Shown here in pieces: positions 43,299 to 53,579 of a stretch of 64,000 bases of DNA (the stretch's first letter is position 1; the number at the start of each line of letters is the position of its first letter). The stretch is from Pseudomonas viridiflava (GTDB taxonomy: Bacteria; Pseudomonadota; Gammaproteobacteria; Pseudomonadales; Pseudomonadaceae), in the NCBI RefSeq assembly GCF_900582625.1, contig NZ_UTIQ01000199.1:248001-312000 (forward strand), read 5' to 3'. The position numbers and the translations under genes are program-made. The notes under the pieces were generated by a model, which had not been told where the DNA came from, searched no databases, and saw only the letters and a program-made list of their open reading frames with translations.

Positions 43299-43607
43299 AT
43301 GAATAAGTTCACTGCCCTGTTTGCTGTTGCTGCCCTGACTGCCACCGCCGGTATGGCCCAAGCCCGTGACCTGGGCCCGGACGAAGCCATGAAACTGCGT
43401 GATGCCGGCACCGTTCAGTCGTTCGAGAAACTTAACGAAGCGGCCCTGGCCAAACACCCCGGCGCAACTGTGAAAGGCACCGAGTTGGAAGAAGAACACG
43501 GCCGCTACATCTACCAGGTTGAACTGCGTGACGCTCAGGGCCTAGAGTGGGATCTGGAGCTTGACGCTACCAACGGCCAGATCCTGAAAGACCATCAAGA
43601 CAAGTAA
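43299..43607 (+). CDS. PepSY domain-containing exported protein (first)
   Basis: A 102-residue protein with a signal peptide (MNKFTALFAVAALTATAGMAQA) and a PepSY-type domain in the rest (HPGATVKGTELEEEHGRYIYQV...LDATNGQILKDHQDK). PepSY proteins upstream of metal- or antimicrobial-peptide-sensing two-component genes are thought to modulate the sensor or bind metal, which fits the acidic residues here. ATG 43299 follows AGGACTGACCCC. Its TAA overlaps the next ATG by one base. Confidence 0.88.
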   Translation: MNKFTALFAVAALTATAGMAQARDLGPDEAMKLRDAGTVQSFEKLNEAALAKHPGATVKGTELEEEHGRYIYQVELRDAQGLEWDLELDATNGQILKDHQDK

Positions 43608-43942
43608 TGAGCAAACCCGTTAGCAAATGGCTGATGCGTTACTGCGGCATCGTCGCCCTGGTCCTGGCCGTGCTCACCCTGAGCGTCGCCGTGCACGCCC
43701 GTGACCTGGACCAAGACGAGGTGCTGCGCCTGCGGCAGGAAGGCCGCATCCCGCCTTTGGAACAGCTGCTAAAACCCGCCCTGGAGCGTCACCCCGGGGC
43801 GAAGTTGTTAGAGGCTGAACTAGAGGAAGAGGATGACGTGTTGGTCTACGAAATTGAGCTACTGACCACCGACGGCGTGGTTCGCGAGTTGGAAATCGAC
43901 GTGCGCGACGGGCGCATCCTCAAGGACAAGGAAGACGACTGA
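43607..43942 (+). CDS. PepSY domain-containing protein (second)
   Basis: A 111-residue paralogue of the gene before it, with a signal or anchor ([20 protein letters not shown]) and a PepSY-type domain with many acidic residues ([19 protein letters not shown]...[13 protein letters not shown]). In the bqs operon of P. aeruginosa two such small genes likewise come before bqsR. Its TGA overlaps the regulator ATG by one base, so the operon is tightly coupled. Confidence 0.87.
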   Translation: MSKPVSKWLMRYCGIVALVLAVLTLSVAVHARDLDQDEVLRLRQEGRIPPLEQLLKPALERHPGAKLLEAELEEEDDVLVYEIELLTTDGVVRELEIDVRDGRILKDKEDD

Positions 43943-44610
43943 TGCGTTTGTTGTTGGTGGAAGACCACGTGCCGTTGGCGGACGAATTGCTCGTCAGTCT
44001 GGGTGCCCAAGGCTATGCCGTGGATTGGCTGGCCGACGGGCGCGACGCCGCGCACCAGGGCGCCACCGAACCGTACGATTTGATCATTCTCGACCTCGGT
44101 CTGCCGGGTAAGCCTGGCCTCGACGTACTGCGCGAATGGCGCGCCGGTGGGCTGGCAACGCCGGTACTGATTCTGACCGCACGCGGCTCCTGGGCCGAAC
44201 GTATTGACGGCCTCAAAGCCGGCGCCGATGACTACCTGACCAAACCTTTCCACCCCGAAGAACTACAACTGCGCATTCAGGCCTTGCTGCGCCGCTCTAA
44301 AGGGCTGGCGAATCAGCCGCACCTGGAAGCCGCCGGCTTGCAGCTGGACGAAACGCGCCAATGCGTAAACCTCAACGGCGGCGATATTCAACTGACCGCC
44401 GCTGAATTCCGCCTGCTGCGTTACTTCATGCTGCACCCGCAGCAACTGCTGTCCAAAACCCACCTGGCCGAACACCTGTACGACGGCGAAACCGAGCGCG
44501 ACTCCAACGTGCTGGAAGTGCACGTCAACCACCTGCGCCGCAAGCTGGGCCGTGAAGTGATCGAAACCCGACGCGGCCAGGGCTATCGCTTCGCCGGGCT
44601 GGGCGCGTGA
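43942..44610 (+). CDS. bqsR: OmpR-family response regulator, BqsR-like
   Basis: A 222-residue regulator. The receiver has the phospho-acceptor aspartate in [17 protein letters not shown] and the lysine in [11 protein letters not shown]. The C-terminal winged helix shows [31 protein letters not shown] and [16 protein letters not shown]. The TTAAG-N6-TTAAG box upstream, the two PepSY genes and the receptor genes after the operon agree with BqsR/CarR of P. aeruginosa (Fe2+/Ca2+ response). Orthology is inferred from order and box; PmrA- or ColR-type relatives remain possible. Confidence 0.8.
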   Translation: MRLLLVEDHVPLADELLVSLGAQGYAVDWLADGRDAAHQGATEPYDLIILDLGLPGKPGLDVLREWRAGGLATPVLILTARGSWAERIDGLKAGADDYLTKPFHPEELQLRIQALLRRSKGLANQPHLEAAGLQLDETRQCVNLNGGDIQLTAAEFRLLRYFMLHPQQLLSKTHLAEHLYDGETERDSNVLEVHVNHLRRKLGREVIETRRGQGYRFAGLGA

Positions 44611-45929
44611 AGTCGATTCAGCGCCGGCTGAGTGTCGGCCTGGTCAGTGTGTTGCTGGTGGTTGGCCTGGTGCTGGCGCAAACCAGCATTTGGTTGCTGG
44701 ACCTTGGCCTACGGCGTTATCTGGAAGACGGCTTACGCCAGCAGGCCGAGAGTTTGCTGATCGCCACTGTGCGCGGGCCGAGCGGTTTGCAGCTCAGCGA
44801 CCAGCGCGTGCAGGCGACCTACCAGCAACCGTTTTCCGGGCGCTATTTCCGCATCGACTTCGCCGACGGCACGCCGGCCCCATGGCGCTCCCGCTCGCTG
44901 TGGGATTTTGAGCTGACCCCGGCCACGCAGCCCGGTCTGCAAACCGATCTGGCCGATGGCCCGAATGAGCAACTGTTGCTGACCTACCGCGCCGACTACC
45001 GTCGCTACGGGCAGCAGATGTCCATCACCGTGGCGCAAGACTACAGCCCCGTACTCGCCAGCTTTCGTCGCGTGCAATACGTTGGCCTGGCGGTCGGCGC
45101 CGGCGCGCTGCTGATTATTCTGCTGCTGCAACGCCTGACCGTGCGCAACGCCTTGCGTCCACTGGAACGCGTGCGTCAGCAATTGCAGCAACTGCAACAG
45201 GGCCAACGCACTGCGCTGGACAGCGAAGTGCCGCTGGAACTGGAACCGCTGGTGACACAAATCAACCACCTGCTAGCCCACACCGAAGACCACCTGCTGC
45301 GCTCGCGCAATGCCCTGGGCAATCTCGGTCACGCCTTGAAAACCCCGCTGGCCGTGCTGATCAGCCTGGCCGAGCGCGACGAATTAAAAGCCTATCCCTC
45401 CATTCAGGCCACCCTGCGCGAACAGCTGCAACAGATCGAACAACGCCTGAGCCGCGAACTGGGCCGGGCGCGTCTAGCCGGCGAAGCGTTGCCCGGCGCG
45501 CAGTTCGTGTGCGACGAAGAACTGCCGGGGCTGTTCAGCACCCTTGGCATGATTCACAACCGAGGTCTCGAACTGACCTGGAACGCCGCACCGGGTTTAC
45601 GTTTGCCGCTGGACCGTGAAGACCTGCTCGAAGTGCTCGGCAACCTACTCGACAACGCCTGCAAATGGGCCGACTCGGCCGTAAGCCTGACCGTTCAAGA
45701 AGAGGCGGGCGGGTACCACCTGTGGGTCGACGATGACGGACCGGGCATTGAACACGTGCGCCGCGTGGAAGTACTGGAACGGGGCACCCGGCTGGATGAA
45801 CAGGTGCAAGGGCACGGGCTGGGATTGGGCATCGTGCGCGATATTGTCGAAGCGTGGGGTGGGCACATCGAGATGCTGGACAGCCCGCTGGGTGGGCTGC
45901 GGGTGGGTGTTTTTCTGCCAGGGGCGTGA
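44607..45929 (+). CDS. bqsS: Sensor histidine kinase, BqsS-like
   Basis: A 440-residue membrane kinase. TM1 is [20 protein letters not shown], followed by a periplasmic domain of about 125 residues, TM2 ([18 protein letters not shown]), a HAMP-like segment, the H-box [13 protein letters not shown]-box [12 protein letters not shown], and G-boxes DDGPGI and GHGLGLGI. It starts with GTG 44607 overlapping the regulator stop (GTGA). The RExxE motif reported for Fe2+ sensing by BqsS is not visible in the periplasmic part, so the signal may differ. Gene order supports the BqsS assignment. Confidence 0.78.
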   Translation: MKSIQRRLSVGLVSVLLVVGLVLAQTSIWLLDLGLRRYLEDGLRQQAESLLIATVRGPSGLQLSDQRVQATYQQPFSGRYFRIDFADGTPAPWRSRSLWDFELTPATQPGLQTDLADGPNEQLLLTYRADYRRYGQQMSITVAQDYSPVLASFRRVQYVGLAVGAGALLIILLLQRLTVRNALRPLERVRQQLQQLQQGQRTALDSEVPLELEPLVTQINHLLAHTEDHLLRSRNALGNLGHALKTPLAVLISLAERDELKAYPSIQATLREQLQQIEQRLSRELGRARLAGEALPGAQFVCDEELPGLFSTLGMIHNRGLELTWNAAPGLRLPLDREDLLEVLGNLLDNACKWADSAVSLTVQEEAGGYHLWVDDDGPGIEHVRRVEVLERGTRLDEQVQGHGLGLGIVRDIVEAWGGHIEMLDSPLGGLRVGVFLPGA

Positions 45930-46391
45930 TGCCTTTTCAGGAACCGCGGCTTACCACCGGAGCAGGTTGTTCGCTCTCTGTGGGAGCGGCTTTAGCCGCG
46001 ATGCTTTTCGATGATAGTGCGCAAAGCACCCGCCGTCCCCGCGCCAGGATGACGAAGGTTTCGCCCAAGCCTCCCGTCATCCCCGCGCAGGCGGCGGTCC
46101 GACGATTCGGGATCCAGAATTTTGTGGTGAGCACAAATATTCGTCTCATCCAAAACTCTGGATCCCCGCGTGCGCGAGGATGACGGAGGTTTTTCCCAAA
46201 ATCCCCGCCGTCCCTGCGCGCGGATGACGGAGGTTTGCCCAAGATGCCCGCCGTCCCCGCGCGAGGATGACGGAGGTTTTGAATGCGCGTCATCCTCGCG
46301 CACGCGGGGATCCAGAATGTTGCGGCGGGCACGAACCTGAAGCCACGCCCGGTTCCGCGCTCCGGTCAGCCGCGATGCGCTTCCAGGCCCA
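45930..46391. repeat. Repeat-filled gap after the two-component operon
   Basis: One REP half-element lies at about 45978-46004 (TGTGGGAGCGGCTTTAGCCG...). Four or more dRS3-like elements, mostly the GATCC/GAGGAT arm variant, follow up to about 46320 with the spacer GACGGAGGTTTTTCCCAAAA repeated with changes. One long-form copy is at 46075-46120 (minus orientation). No gene is seen. Confidence 0.88.
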
Positions 46392-46988
46392 TCACATCCC
46401 GTTAGCAAACCCCGGATTGCTCATATCAATCGCCGCCCGCACCGGCTTCAGCGCCTCGCCATACTTAGCCAAAATATCCAACGCATAATCAATGCGCGCC
46501 CGCAGACGCTGATCATCTTCGCCAGCCGCTTCTGGCCCATTCAGCACGCCGCCGCAATGGCGAACCAAAATGTGTTCCGGCAGGTAATTCACGCGGCAGT
46601 TCTTGTAGCTCGACGCGCGCATTTCGCTGATGACATAAGGCCCGCCCACGGCCGCCGAAACGCCCACCAACAGCCCCGGCTTGTGCGCCAGTTCGGCCTT
46701 GCTGGTGTAGATAAAAAAGTTCTTGATCGCCGGGCACGCCATGCCATTCCACTCCGGCACCACCACGATCACCGCGTCGGCCGCTTTCAACTGCTCGGCA
46801 TAGTGCGTCCATGGGCCAGTATCTTCGGCAGGCCAGAGGGGCAGGGCACCGGTGCCGAGGTCGATCACCGAGCTGTGCTCGGCGCTGGTCAGGTTCAGCT
46901 CGATCAAACGCTGCTGAAGAAAATGCGCCACCTTGGCGGACTGGCTGTTGTTGCGGCTGGAGCCGGCGACGATGGCGTAATTAAGCAT
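46392..46988 (-). CDS. NADPH-dependent FMN reductase family protein
   Basis: A 198-residue flavodoxin-fold reductase. The FMN phosphate loop is GSSRNNSQSAKVAHF near residues 9-23, and the flavin-ring loop is VPEWNGMACPAIKNFFIY, matching the chromate/quinone reductase-like NAD(P)H:FMN family. It probably reduces quinones or FMN in the cytoplasm. ATG 46988 (MLNYAIVAG) is preceded by AAGGATTTGCAG; a TTG two codons earlier is less likely. It is single, with a large REP palindrome beyond its start and repeats beyond its stop. Confidence 0.88.
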   Translation of the reverse strand: MLNYAIVAGSSRNNSQSAKVAHFLQQRLIELNLTSAEHSSVIDLGTGALPLWPAEDTGPWTHYAEQLKAADAVIVVVPEWNGMACPAIKNFFIYTSKAELAHKPGLLVGVSAAVGGPYVISEMRASSYKNCRVNYLPEHILVRHCGGVLNGPEAAGEDDQRLRARIDYALDILAKYGEALKPVRAAIDMSNPGFANGM

Positions 46989-47095
46989 CTGCAAATCCTT
47001 GGCGAAAGAGAAAGCGCAGGCTAGCGGGGCGCAGTCAGAGCGGCAAGGGCCAAGGCGCCCTCGCGGGGATTGGATCGCGCCATAAAGCGCAGCCC

Positions 47096-47180
47096 TGTAG
47101 GAGCCAGCTTGCTGGCGAACCCTGGAACAGGTGATTTCAGATCCAAGTTTCCAGGGTTCGCCAGCAAGCTGGCTCCTACA
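47096..47180. repeat. Perfect 30-bp inverted repeat (REP type)
   Basis: The arms 47096-47125 (TGTAGGAGCCAGCTTGCTGG + CGAACCCTGG) and 47151-47180 are exact complements with a 25-base loop. It is a different REP family from the GGAGCGGCTTTAGCC copies. It ends 8 bases before the stop of the minus-strand chemoreceptor and probably acts as its terminator. Confidence 0.92.
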
Positions 47181-47188
47181 AAACGCGT

Positions 47189-49330
47189 TTAGACGCGGAA
47201 CTGATCCATCAACGCCTGCTGATGGTTGGCCAGGCGATTCAACGCCTGACTCACCTGCGCCGACTCATCCGCCTGCGCCGAAATCGATTCGGTCACGTCG
47301 CGAATCGAAGCCACGTTGCGGTTGATCTCTTCGGCCACCGAGCTTTGTTCTTCGGCCGCGCTGGCGATCTGCAGGTTCATGTCGGTAATTACGCCCACCG
47401 CCTGACTGATGCGCTGCAAGGCGCTAACAGCGCGTTCCACTTGCTGCACGCTGGTCTGCGCCTGGCGATGGCTGCTGCCCATGCTGCTGACCACTTCGCG
47501 GGTGCCGTTTTGCAGGCCTTCGATGACTTTGCGAATTTCTTCAACCGAGTCTTGCGTGCGCTTGGCCAGGCTGCGCACTTCATCCGCCACCACGGCAAAA
47601 CCTCGACCGGATTCACCCGCGCGCGCCGCCTCAATGGCGGCGTTGAGGGCGAGCAGGTTGGTCTGTTCGGCAATCGAGCGAATCACCTCCAGCACGGAGC
47701 CAATTTGCTGGCTGCTGCTGGCCAGGCCTTCGACTTCTTCCATGGCCACGTTCATTTCATTGGCCAGCAACTCGATTGCACTGGTGGTCTGGTCGATCAC
47801 GCCCAGCCCTTCGCGGGTGGCGTCGTCGGCGCTGCGTGCGGCCTCGGCAGCCTGGGCGGCGTTGTGGGCGACGTCTTGCGCGGTGGCGCTCATTTCCTGG
47901 AAGGCGGTGGCCACTTGGTCCACCTCACGGAACTGCTGTTGCATGCCGGCACTGGTTTGACGGGCAATGGCCGAGGATTGATCCGCCGTGCCGCGCGCGT
48001 CCTGCACCGAGCTTTTCACATCAGCAATGATCGGCTGCAACTTGTCGAGGAAGCGATTGAACCAGCCGGCCAGTTCGCCCAATTCGTCGCGCTTGGCGTA
48101 GTCGAGGCGGCGAGTCAGATCGCCTTCACCCGTGGCGATGTTTTGCAGCATGGCCGCCACGTTGAGAATCGGCCGAGTCACGCCGCGCGCCGTCAGCCAC
48201 ATCAGCAGCAAGCCGAGAATTACCGCCAGCAGACCAATGCCCAGAGACACGCTGCTGTCGGTTTTGCCGCGCTGATCCAGCTCGGCCTCAAGCTTTTTCG
48301 CCGGCACAGTCAGCACCTGCTGAGGCACTTCGATCAACACGCTCCACGGTTTGGATTCGGGAATCGGTTGCAGCGGTTCGAGCACTTGCAGCATGTCGCC
48401 TTCGTGCAGCACCTGCGATTGGGCGCTGGCGGTCAGGCGGGTGAGTTCGTTGCCGTGTTCGCCAAAGGCTGCGTTCAACGGTTTGCCGAGCATGCTCGCG
48501 TCGCGACTGTGGCCGGCAAACAGGCCCAGCGGGCTGATGATGCTGACGTGGCCTTCGCCGTTGTACAGCTCTTTATTGGCCTTGGCGCTGATGTCTTGCA
48601 GGCTCGCCAGGCTGATGTCGAGCCCCACGACGCCAATCACCTTGCCGTCGACTTCCACCGGGAAAGCGATGCTGGTCATCAGCGTTTGCACCTTGTCGAC
48701 CTCGTCGATATACGGGTCGAGCACGCACGCCTTTTTGCCCTGCAGCGGGCAGGTCAGCCAGGAGTTATAGGGCGTGCCATTGCTCATTACGCTGGTGTCG
48801 TTGAGCAATTCTTCCTTCATCGCCTCGGGCGACAACTCACCACTTTTAGACTGCGACCAGTACTGCGCGAAGCGGCCGATATCGTTGCTGCCTTGAGCTT
48901 CCTGGTCGACAAACTGAGCGTCCTGGCCGTCCAGCGCGTTGGGCAGAAACACCACGTACAAGCCCAACAAATTGCTGTTGCCTTGCAACGCGGTGTGCAT
49001 CTGCTCCGACAGATCGGTACGCACGGCGCCGGCTTCAATGCTGTGCGCCTTGGCCTGAGCCAACAGCATTTTCACCTGGCGGGTAAAGCCGTTGCCGTAC
49101 TGATAGGCGTCCATGAAATAACGCTGAATCCGCAGCGACTGCGTTTCCCCCCGCGCCGCCATGCGCTTTTGCGCCGCCTCTTCGAGCATGGCCGTGCTCG
49201 ACGCCTTGACCACGTTCGCCGTGTTTTTCGACTGATACAGCGACGTGCCGACCAAAAGAGTAACGATCACCAACAGGCATAGGCCGGCAAGCGAGGTGAT
49301 TTTCCACTGGATGGAGAGGCGACTGAGCAT
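47189..49330 (-). CDS. Chemoreceptor with a double-Cache sensor (TlpQ-like)
   Basis: A 713-residue methyl-accepting chemotaxis protein. TM1 is at about residues 10-31, followed by a periplasmic dCache_1 domain of some 320 residues (signatures [28 protein letters not shown] and [20 protein letters not shown]). TM2 is [19 protein letters not shown], then HAMP and the signalling hairpin [21 protein letters not shown]. The position between the Bqs-like operon and a single-Cache receptor matches P. aeruginosa TlpQ (PA2654), which senses polyamines and histamine; I infer orthology from order and domain type only. A perfect sigma-28 -10 element lies upstream. Confidence 0.92.
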   Translation of the reverse strand: MLSRLSIQWKITSLAGLCLLVIVTLLVGTSLYQSKNTANVVKASSTAMLEEAAQKRMAARGETQSLRIQRYFMDAYQYGNGFTRQVKMLLAQAKAHSIEAGAVRTDLSEQMHTALQGNSNLLGLYVVFLPNALDGQDAQFVDQEAQGSNDIGRFAQYWSQSKSGELSPEAMKEELLNDTSVMSNGTPYNSWLTCPLQGKKACVLDPYIDEVDKVQTLMTSIAFPVEVDGKVIGVVGLDISLASLQDISAKANKELYNGEGHVSIISPLGLFAGHSRDASMLGKPLNAAFGEHGNELTRLTASAQSQVLHEGDMLQVLEPLQPIPESKPWSVLIEVPQQVLTVPAKKLEAELDQRGKTDSSVSLGIGLLAVILGLLLMWLTARGVTRPILNVAAMLQNIATGEGDLTRRLDYAKRDELGELAGWFNRFLDKLQPIIADVKSSVQDARGTADQSSAIARQTSAGMQQQFREVDQVATAFQEMSATAQDVAHNAAQAAEAARSADDATREGLGVIDQTTSAIELLANEMNVAMEEVEGLASSSQQIGSVLEVIRSIAEQTNLLALNAAIEAARAGESGRGFAVVADEVRSLAKRTQDSVEEIRKVIEGLQNGTREVVSSMGSSHRQAQTSVQQVERAVSALQRISQAVGVITDMNLQIASAAEEQSSVAEEINRNVASIRDVTESISAQADESAQVSQALNRLANHQQALMDQFRV

Positions 49331-49467
49331 GGGGTAATTCTCGTGTAAGGCTTAGGACAAACGGTGATTACGGACAACGCACGAATAGCCGTTATGGGCG
49401 GGCGGCGGGAATTATGCACATGGCCGATTGAAATATTGAACGGATATTTGTGACGCGTCCGACGCTT

Positions 49468-49475
49468 TTATCGGC
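49468..49475 (-). promoter_or_regulatory. Sigma-28 -10 element for the double-Cache receptor
   Basis: On the minus strand this reads GCCGATAA, the perfect FliA -10 element. With a 14-base spacer, TCAA would be the -35 (consensus TAAA). It lies about 140 bases before the start codon. Confidence 0.55.
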
Positions 49476-49559
49476 ACTGCACGAAATGTTTGAGGGGATT
49501 GATGGAAAAAAGTCGGAGGAAAGTGCCGACTTAGTCTGAAATGAATTTAAGAAACCACC

Positions 49560-49586
49560 TACAGCCGTAATCAGAATCGCCGATAA
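49560..49586 (+). promoter_or_regulatory. Sigma-28 promoter for the single-Cache receptor
   Basis: TACA (49560-49563), a 15-base spacer and a perfect GCCGATAA (49579-49586) fit the FliA consensus TAAA-N15-GCCGATAA with one mismatch. The start codon is 45 bases further on. This ties the receptor to the flagellar regulon. Confidence 0.7.
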
Positions 49587-49631
49587 CTCGTTATTGCCGT
49601 TTCCTGACGGTGCGCAGTTAAAGGAGTAATC

Positions 49632-51308
49632 ATGCGTTTAAAGACAAAAGTGATGCTGTTGGCCCTGGTGCCGGTGCTGCTGTTTGCATTGGTACTCAGC
49701 GGCGCAGCCACGCAAGTGTTGCTAAGCCTGGCCGATGGCGAAGTCAAAGAAACCCGTGAACGCCTGATTGCCGAGCGCCAACAAGAACTGCAGAGCTACA
49801 TGCAAATTGCCCTTGGCTCGGTGCAAAGCCTTTACGACGGCGCTGCCCAGGGCGACATGGACAGCCGGGCGGAGGCGATCAAAATCCTCTCGAAAATCAA
49901 ATACGGCAAAGATGGCTACTTCTTCGGCCATGACGCCAACATTGTGCGGCTGTTCCGAGGCGACAACCCGCTGGACGTCGGCAAAGTGCTGGCTGACCGC
50001 AAAGACCCCAACGGCGTTTACGTAAACCGCGAGCTATACAACGTCGGCAAGAACGGCACGAATTACCTGCGTTACGCCTCGCCGCTGCCCACCAACGACA
50101 AAGTGTTAGTGCCCAAGTTGGCCTACAACATCTACTTGCCCAAGTGGGACATGGCCCTCGGTACCGCCATTAACCTGGACGGCGTGGAAGCGGATGTCGC
50201 CAAAGTGCAGGCCTCGATTTCGGCGCGCATCAGCACCATCGTCACCAGCATCGTGGTCATTGCCCTGGTGCTGCTGGTGATTTTCGGCATCGCCGGTTTG
50301 GCCTTGGGCAATGCCTTCTTGCGCCCGTTGCAGCAAATCAAAAACAACCTCGACGACATTGCCGCCGGCGATGGTGACTTGACCAAACGCCTGCCGGTGA
50401 ACAGCAAAGACGAACTCGGCGAACTGGCCGGCTCGTTCAACGCCTTTGTTGCGAAGATTCACGGCCTGGTGCGGCAGATCGTGGAAATGACCGGGCAATT
50501 GACCACGCTGGTGAGCGAGGTGTCCGCGCAAACTCAGCGCGCCGATAAAGCCATGGCCAACCAGCGTCATGAAACCGACCAAGTGGCCACTGCCATTAAC
50601 GAGATGTCGGCGGCCGCGCACCAAGTGGCGCAGAGCGCGCAAGGCGCGGCATCGGCGGCGCAACAAACCGACCAGGAAGGGCAGGCCGCGAAGAAAGTGG
50701 TCGACGGCAGCATCAGCCGCATTCATGCGCTGGTGGGCGATATCCGCAGCAGCGGCACCTCGCTCGACAGCTTGCAGCAAGACGTGCAATCGATTGTCAG
50801 CGTGCTCGGCGTGATCCGCTCGATTGCCGAGCAGACCAACTTGCTGGCGCTCAACGCTGCGATTGAAGCCGCCCGTGCGGGTGAAGCCGGACGCGGGTTC
50901 GCCGTGGTGGCCGATGAAGTGCGCGCCCTGGCCAGCCGCACGCAGCAGAGCACCCAGGAAATTCAAGGCATGATCGACCGCCTGCAAAAAGGCACCGAAG
51001 ACGCCGTGACTGCCATGCGCCGCTCCAGCGAAGCGGGCGACGTCACCAGCCAGCAAGCCAACCAGGCTGGCGCCTCGCTGGATGCCATTGCCGAACTGAT
51101 CGCCACCATCAACGCGATGAACGCGCAAATCGCCAGCGCGGCGGAAGAGCAGACGGCCGTTGCTGAAGAGATCAACCGCAGCGTGCACCAGATTGCCGGG
51201 GCGGTGGATCAGGTCGCCGATGAAACCCAGCAAAGTGCGCAGACTGCGCGGAGTCTGGCGGATCTGGGGGATCGGTTGGGGACGTTGGTTAAGCAGTTTA
51301 GGATTTGA
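49632..51308 (+). CDS. Chemoreceptor with a single-Cache sensor (CtpM-like)
   Basis: A 558-residue methyl-accepting chemotaxis protein. TM1 ([20 protein letters not shown]) precedes a periplasmic sCache_2-type domain of about 150 residues ([39 protein letters not shown]). TM2 is [20 protein letters not shown], then HAMP and the signalling hairpin [21 protein letters not shown]. The start follows AAAGGAGTAATC. Position and domain type match P. aeruginosa CtpM (PA2652), a malate receptor; orthology and ligand are inferred. No C-terminal CheR-binding pentapeptide. Confidence 0.92.
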   Translation: MRLKTKVMLLALVPVLLFALVLSGAATQVLLSLADGEVKETRERLIAERQQELQSYMQIALGSVQSLYDGAAQGDMDSRAEAIKILSKIKYGKDGYFFGHDANIVRLFRGDNPLDVGKVLADRKDPNGVYVNRELYNVGKNGTNYLRYASPLPTNDKVLVPKLAYNIYLPKWDMALGTAINLDGVEADVAKVQASISARISTIVTSIVVIALVLLVIFGIAGLALGNAFLRPLQQIKNNLDDIAAGDGDLTKRLPVNSKDELGELAGSFNAFVAKIHGLVRQIVEMTGQLTTLVSEVSAQTQRADKAMANQRHETDQVATAINEMSAAAHQVAQSAQGAASAAQQTDQEGQAAKKVVDGSISRIHALVGDIRSSGTSLDSLQQDVQSIVSVLGVIRSIAEQTNLLALNAAIEAARAGEAGRGFAVVADEVRALASRTQQSTQEIQGMIDRLQKGTEDAVTAMRRSSEAGDVTSQQANQAGASLDAIAELIATINAMNAQIASAAEEQTAVAEEINRSVHQIAGAVDQVADETQQSAQTARSLADLGDRLGTLVKQFRI

Positions 51309-51935
51309 AGGAGTGGGGGAGTTTTGTACGCAAGGCCGGCCCATTTGGGACGTAAATGGGTGTTCGCCTCGAAATTCTGGATTCCCGCTTTCGCGGGAAT
51401 GACGGATGTTTTTATCGGGTCACGTGACAACCATCAAGTCCCAACCCCACCGCCGTGTTCGCGGGAATGACGGGTGTTCTTATCGGGCCATGTAATAGAC
51501 GACGGATCCCAACCAAACCACCGTCATCCCCGCGCACGCGGGGATCCAGGCGCGGTGATTGACTGGTTTACTCCGAACCGCTCTTTCCCAAGCCCACCGC
51601 ATCGCGGCTAAAGCCGCTCCCACAGGGGGTCGGTGTACCCACACCGAAGCGATATATTTCCGAATCGCCGGACCGCCGCCTTCGCGGGAATGACGGGTGT
51701 TTCTATTGGGTCATGTAATAGACGACAGATCCCAACCAAACCACCGTCATCCCCGCGAAGGCGGCGGTCCGCCGATTCGGGATCCAGGCGCGGTGATTGA
51801 CTGGTTTACTCCGAACCGCATTTCAGCAGACCCACCGCATCGCGGCTAAAGCCGCTCCTACAGGAAATCGGGACAGTCAAACCGATTCGCTGAACCTGTA
51901 GGAGCGGCTTCAGCCGCGATCCCTGCAACCCCCAA
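51309..51935. repeat. Mixed dRS3-like and REP repeats between receptor and BatD genes
   Basis: A perfect short-form dRS3-like palindrome is at 51381-51400. Two long-form copies are at 51657-51696 and 51744-51788 in opposite orientation. Around these the block GTTCTTATCGGGCCATGTAA...CCCAACCAAACCACCGTCAT...GGTGATTGACTGGTTTACTC occurs twice (about 51476-51585 and 51702-51815), so a whole repeat cassette of about 110 bases seems to have been duplicated. REP elements lie at 51600-51626, 51839-51863 and 51897-51920, the last two facing each other. No gene is seen. Confidence 0.88.
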
Positions 51936-53576
51936 TCACCGCGGATACAACGGCGGCAACGGACTCGTTTCCTGCGCCGCAGCCGGAGCTTCGGCGGCGG
52001 GGAGGGCGCGGATGGCTTTCCACAGCTGTTCACCTTGCCAATATTGGCCGCTCTCGCTGTACAACGCGCCGTTCAATCCATCCAGACTTTCACTCAACGG
52101 CACAAACCGCGCGGCCATGTCGGCGAGGGTTTCTGGTTGTTGCCGGGCCCAGGCGTCGAGCGCCTGGCGAGTGGCTTGGGAGTCGTTGGCCAGGCACGCG
52201 CGTTTGAGGTCGTCGAGCAAGCTGCGCGGGCTCGGGCCGGTTTGTGCGGTGCGCGACACCGCTGGCTGGCGGCGCGCACGCCACCACAGGCCAAAGCCGA
52301 GCAGGGTGGTGAAGCTCAGAATCAACGTTGCCAGTTGCCACGGCCACACCGCCGGGCCTTCTATCAACGGCAACACGGCATCGGTGTTCACCGGCGCTTC
52401 CACGTCCATGGTCGGGTTGTTGGCGACCATCAGGGCGCGCGCCGGCACGCTGGTGTGTTCCAGGCGATCTTCCTTAGTGTTCCACCACACCAGATCCACC
52501 GCTGGCAGCTCGATGCGTCCGCTGCGGTTCGGCACCAGGGCTTCGCGTTCTTCGCGGCTGCCGATCAGGCCGCGTTCATTGGTGCTGTTGCTCAGTTGCG
52601 GCTGGTCCGGGTAACGGCGCAAACCGGTCACCGACGTGGCCGGCAACGGCGGCAGCTGGGCGCTGGAAAGGCCGTCGACTTTTAAGGTGAGGCTGCGGGT
52701 CAGCGAGTCGCCGACCTGGGCTTTGTCTGGCTCCGGCGTCCACGCTTCGCTCAGTACCACGGCGCGCGCGGGCAGCCACGGCGCGTCGACGGGGTAGTCG
52801 GCCGGCTTGGCTTTGACCTGCAATGGAATCACCGGCGATTTCACCCGCATCAACCGCCCCGGGCGCGGCCCGAATGGCTGGTAAGTGCTGTTGTTCTGAG
52901 TGCGGTCCGCCACCGTGGCACTAAACACCAACGATGGAATGTCCAGTTCGCCGCTGTGTTGCGGGTAGATGGCGTAGCGCAACTCGATCACGCCATGCCG
53001 CACGCCGTTTATTTCTTTCTCATAGGTGCGCGGGTCACCCAGCGATTCTATGCGTGCGTCCGGAATTTGCAGCGGCGTGAGCGCGCTGTCGTCATACAGC
53101 GACACCGAGTGGTAAATACGCAACGTGAGGATGGTCTGGGCCTGCACGTACACGGTGTCTTGGTCGAGGCTGGCGTCGATAAACACCGGCGCCACAGACT
53201 CGGCGTCGCTGTTGGCTTCGGTTTTGATCACTTGCAGGGTGATCGGCTCGCTTTTGTTCTCGCCCAGGCTGAGCGACGGAATCACCACGTTGCCGACCGT
53301 TTTTGGTTGCAGGGTGATGATCCAGCGCGTGGTGGCGCGGGCCGAGCCGTCGATGGTGGTCAGACGGTTGATTTGGCGCGTGCCAAGCACGTCGAACGCT
53401 TCATCGAGCGGCGCCAGGTCCGGCTTGCCGAACAAGGTGGCGTCGTCCGATTCCAGCGACAGTTCCAGGGTTTCACCTTCGCTCAGGCGAGTGCGGTCCA
53501 CCGAGGCGGTGAAGTTCGCGGCGCTGGCCTGCATGGCCAGCAGGCACAGCAAAAAGGCGCAAAACAGACGGGTCAT
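51936..53576 (-). CDS. BatD family protein
   Basis: A 546-residue exported membrane protein of the BatD (oxygen-tolerance) family. It has a signal peptide (MTRLFCAFLLCLLAMQASAA), a long periplasmic region of beta-sandwich character (ASVDRTRLSEGETLELSLES, FDVLGTRQINRLTTIDGSARATTRWIITLQPK), a TM segment (WQLATLILSFTTLLGFGLWW) and a cytoplasmic C-terminal domain of about 110 residues. ATG 53576 follows AGGAATTAGTTG; TTG one codon before is less likely. It is the last gene of the MoxR/Bat operon and probably works with the VWA proteins in envelope protein assembly or stress; the exact role is not known. Confidence 0.88.
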   Translation of the reverse strand: MTRLFCAFLLCLLAMQASAANFTASVDRTRLSEGETLELSLESDDATLFGKPDLAPLDEAFDVLGTRQINRLTTIDGSARATTRWIITLQPKTVGNVVIPSLSLGENKSEPITLQVIKTEANSDAESVAPVFIDASLDQDTVYVQAQTILTLRIYHSVSLYDDSALTPLQIPDARIESLGDPRTYEKEINGVRHGVIELRYAIYPQHSGELDIPSLVFSATVADRTQNNSTYQPFGPRPGRLMRVKSPVIPLQVKAKPADYPVDAPWLPARAVVLSEAWTPEPDKAQVGDSLTRSLTLKVDGLSSAQLPPLPATSVTGLRRYPDQPQLSNSTNERGLIGSREEREALVPNRSGRIELPAVDLVWWNTKEDRLEHTSVPARALMVANNPTMDVEAPVNTDAVLPLIEGPAVWPWQLATLILSFTTLLGFGLWWRARRQPAVSRTAQTGPSPRSLLDDLKRACLANDSQATRQALDAWARQQPETLADMAARFVPLSESLDGLNGALYSESGQYWQGEQLWKAIRALPAAEAPAAAQETSPLPPLYPR

Positions 53577-53579
53577 CAA

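Noticed and set aside
46322..46391. Possible further REP element ending AGCCGCGATGCGCTTCC
   Set aside because: Only a short part of the REP consensus is present and no second arm pairs with it.
47222..49282. 686-codon open frame opposite the double-Cache chemoreceptor
   Set aside because: It is the antisense shadow of a high-GC coding gene; the protein is His/Arg/Gly-rich with no domain, while the minus strand encodes a clear MCP.
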